Below, one piece after another: positions 14,416-15,939 of a stretch of 15,939 nucleotides of DNA (its first letter is position 1; every line of letters starts with the position of its first letter). This DNA is from Cyanobacteria bacterium UBA11153. Lineage in GTDB: Bacteria; Cyanobacteriota; Cyanobacteriia; Cyanobacteriales; Coleofasciculaceae. A program made the translations under genes and the position numbers. A model generated the notes under the pieces. The model worked only from the letters and a program-made list of their open reading frames with translations. It did no database searches and was not told the DNA's origin. The stretch covers positions 1-15,939 of the forward strand of contig DOIX01000008.1 in NCBI GenBank assembly GCA_003511885.1, written 5' to 3'.

Positions 14416-15708
14416 TCACTGGACAAAGGTGGATAAAGCATACATATAACCATCCTTGCGGTGAATTGTTTTACAGTATTTGTGACGCACCGGGCTAACC
14501 TTGCCTTTTGCTGAAATCAGCTCAAAAACTCCACTTGCTCGTACAATTAGTCTACCGACATGAATACCTGCAAATTTCCCTGTTGGGAGAGTTGCTTGTA
14601 CTATGTCGCCAGTTTTGAAACCAAAAAATGTCTGACACCGCGTTTTATGTTTAATCGGAAAGCCATATTTATTGGAGGTAGACATCATCCGACTTCCCCA
14701 GCCTTTAGCTGTAATCAACAAAGGCTTTGAAGTCAAGATTTTCAAGCTTGATACTACTCCCACACAAGCCGCATCTAACCAATGGGTTTTCGGGAGTTCT
14801 AATCGATTACGATTGTATTTGGTTCTACCACCTGTTCCTGTTTCTACGGGTAAGGCTATGGCTTTCAATCTGTTGAATAATGCCCAACGAGTAGCATTTA
14901 CTGCTGCGGCATCTTTTAATGGTTGTTTGGCTTGTTTCAAGATACCTGATAGTACTTGAGGCTTGTGGGAGAGAAAATCTCTAATATCGCGAGAACCTTT
15001 AGCTTGATTGCATCGACTACAGGCAAGAGTTAGATTGGAGACGCGATTGCTTCCACCTGTAGATTTGGGCTGAATATGTTCTATTTCTAGAGGTAAGTTT
15101 TCTACACCACAGTAGGCACATTTTCTACCCCATTTTGAGAGCAAATATTCTTTAATCTCATATCCGGCTAGTTCTCCCTGTTGGTACTCAATGCCCGATA
15201 TCTCTGGATTTGACATGGCTTGGGTATCAAACTTAACCAACTCCTGAGATATCCCTGTAATAGGAACATACCGGGTTATACGCTTAACCCAAGTCAGAAT
15301 ATTTTTGATTCGAGATTCAAGAGAAGGCGGTAACCATCCCGGTTTTCGAGTCCGGTTGAAAAATCTTGGTTGACGATACCTGGTTTTCCGGTTTCTCCGA
15401 TGACGACGAATCGCACGACGGGATTCTAAGTCATGCTTAATTTGTTCTCCCCTGTGGGTTAATTGGGCACCCCAAATTACTTTATCATCCTGGATAATAG
15501 CTAATCCACTTACCTGAGAGCCGGGATCGATTTTTAATTGATGAGGCTGTGTTTTCGGATTAGATACTTTGTGCTTCAGGATAATTGTAAATGGGTAATG
15601 TCGATAGATAGCGGCTTGACCTTGTTTCAATAATCGCCTTGCTTGTCCTGGTGGTATTGGGTTAAGCTGTTGGTAATTAGTATCTAAAACAAAGATAAAG
15701 TTAGACAT
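14416..15708 (-). CDS. iscB: IscB, RNA-guided HNH/RuvC nuclease (OMEGA system)
   Basis: IscB is the transposon-encoded ancestor-like relative of Cas9; with its omegaRNA it cuts double-stranded DNA matching the guide. The 430-residue protein, a normal IscB length, has the N-terminal PLMP domain (1-50, VLDTNYQQLNPIPPGQARRL), RuvC-I with catalytic D61 (KIDPGS), an arginine-rich bridge helix (97-116), RuvC-II with E156 (ISQELVKF), an HNH domain with zinc cysteines C197, C200, C230, C233 and E210-H211 (EIEHIQPKS), and RuvC-III with H309 and D312 (HWLDAA). A C-terminal target-adjacent-motif region follows. All catalytic positions are present, so it is probably active. A GGGAGG Shine-Dalgarno lies 6 nt before the ATG. 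No IS200/IS605 tnpA is present in the window. TnpB is excluded because of the HNH insertion. Confidence 0.95.
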   Translation of the reverse strand: MSNFIFVLDTNYQQLNPIPPGQARRLLKQGQAAIYRHYPFTIILKHKVSNPKTQPHQLKIDPGSQVSGLAIIQDDKVIWGAQLTHRGEQIKHDLESRRAIRRHRRNRKTRYRQPRFFNRTRKPGWLPPSLESRIKNILTWVKRITRYVPITGISQELVKFDTQAMSNPEISGIEYQQGELAGYEIKEYLLSKWGRKCAYCGVENLPLEIEHIQPKSTGGSNRVSNLTLACSRCNQAKGSRDIRDFLSHKPQVLSGILKQAKQPLKDAAAVNATRWALFNRLKAIALPVETGTGGRTKYNRNRLELPKTHWLDAACVGVVSSLKILTSKPLLITAKGWGSRMMSTSNKYGFPIKHKTRCQTFFGFKTGDIVQATLPTGKFAGIHVGRLIVRASGVFELISAKGKVSPVRHKYCKTIHRKDGYMYALSTFVQ

Positions 15709-15719
15709 AAATGTCCTCC

Positions 15720-15888
15720 CAAAAGGGGTAATGTTTTCCGCGCCAATGTTTTCAAGGCTTTTTAGGTCAATTACACTTCTTTAACCAAATAGAGATGTTT
15801 AATAATTGACGACAGGGCTACAGGCTGGAAAGCACCTCTAGGTGTCATCACCTTGAAAACGTAGTTTTTTTACTTAGGCTGGCTATCT
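15720..15888 (-). ncRNA. Candidate omegaRNA (HEARO-type) of IscB
   Basis: In known IscB loci the guide RNA is encoded just upstream of the gene on the same strand, with the guide at its 5' end. Here the upstream DNA forms nested helices. The closing stem has arms at 15851-15860 and 15748-15757 (GTTTTCAAGG with CCTTGAAAAC, 10 bp, perfect). Inner helices pair GATGACA with TGTCGTC (15843-15849 with 15808-15814, one G-U) and GTCAATTA with TAATTGAC (15803-15810 with 15766-15773). A small CACC-TAGA-GGTG hairpin lies at 15833-15844. The inner helices overlap by three bases, so not all form together. The 5' guide would lie above 15860. Boundaries are inferred. Confidence 0.8.
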
Positions 15889-15939
15889 CTACAGCGTTTG
15901 AACTGGTTGTCCAGTCTTGTCCACTGTTTGGTGGATAGC
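15889..15939 (-). CDS. Partial gene, C-terminus only (cut by window edge)
   Basis: On the minus strand the last 51 bp read AIHQTVDKTGQPVQTL and then TAG at 15889-15891. It is too short to name. The reading is supported by the similar AIHQTQDKKPG fragment at 338-370 of this window, which shares 20 of 23 nucleotides in the same sense. The gene ends about 28 bp before the first stem of the IscB guide RNA, so the IscB element would sit just downstream of it. It could be coincidental open frame. Confidence 0.4.
   Translation of the reverse strand, partial: AIHQTVDKTGQPVQTL

Noticed and set aside
14416..15939. Interpretation of the HNH/RuvC locus as a CRISPR-Cas9 system
   Set aside because: There is no repeat-spacer array and no cas1/cas2, and the protein is about 430 aa with a PLMP N-terminus, which is IscB rather than Cas9.
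1..15939. Transfer RNA or ribosomal RNA genes
   Set aside because: No GGTTCGAATCC-type T-arm in a cloverleaf context and no rRNA-like sequence was seen on reading both strands.

Overview
The window comes from a cyanobacterium, probably a filamentous one. The octamer GCGATCGC (HIP1) occurs about ten times in 16 kb, against well under one expected by chance. The cyanobacterial-type order DUF502 / nusB / ftsY is present, together with an HpsJ-like protein. Intergenic DNA is full of short tandem heptamers and foldback (MITE-like) elements. The species cannot be fixed from the sequence.

Layout. 1-755: no convincing intact gene; heptamer repeats, a 92-bp MITE-like element and a decayed gene fragment. 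756-2813 (+): a four-PAS protein with a ribbon-helix-helix-like N-terminus and no visible kinase or cyclase output. 2859-6296 (-): ftsY, nusB and a DUF502 membrane protein, separated by repeats. 6297-7106: non-coding, with a second copy of the repeat element that lies between nusB and the DUF502 gene. 7107-8000 (-): a family 2 glycosyltransferase with a structured leader and further repeat elements upstream. 8429-9178 (-): HpsJ-like membrane protein, divergent from 9424-11553 (+), a Cache/HAMP chemoreceptor. 11704-12441 (+): 6-phosphogluconolactonase. 12779-13573 and 13958-14383 (+): two FHA-domain proteins, the first with two zinc ribbons. 14416-15708 (-): a complete IscB nuclease, preceded at 15720-15888 by DNA with the folding pattern of its guide RNA (omegaRNA/HEARO).

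How the genes work together. FtsY (membrane targeting) and NusB (rRNA antitermination) are housekeeping. The glycosyltransferase, HpsJ-like protein and chemoreceptor suggest surface polysaccharide and motility functions. The two FHA proteins would read phosphothreonine signals. The most notable item is the IscB locus, an RNA-guided nuclease of the OMEGA group related to the ancestor of Cas9. All RuvC and HNH catalytic residues are present, a candidate omegaRNA lies directly upstream, and there is no transposase in the window. It is a known class of system rather than a new one, but this copy looks intact.
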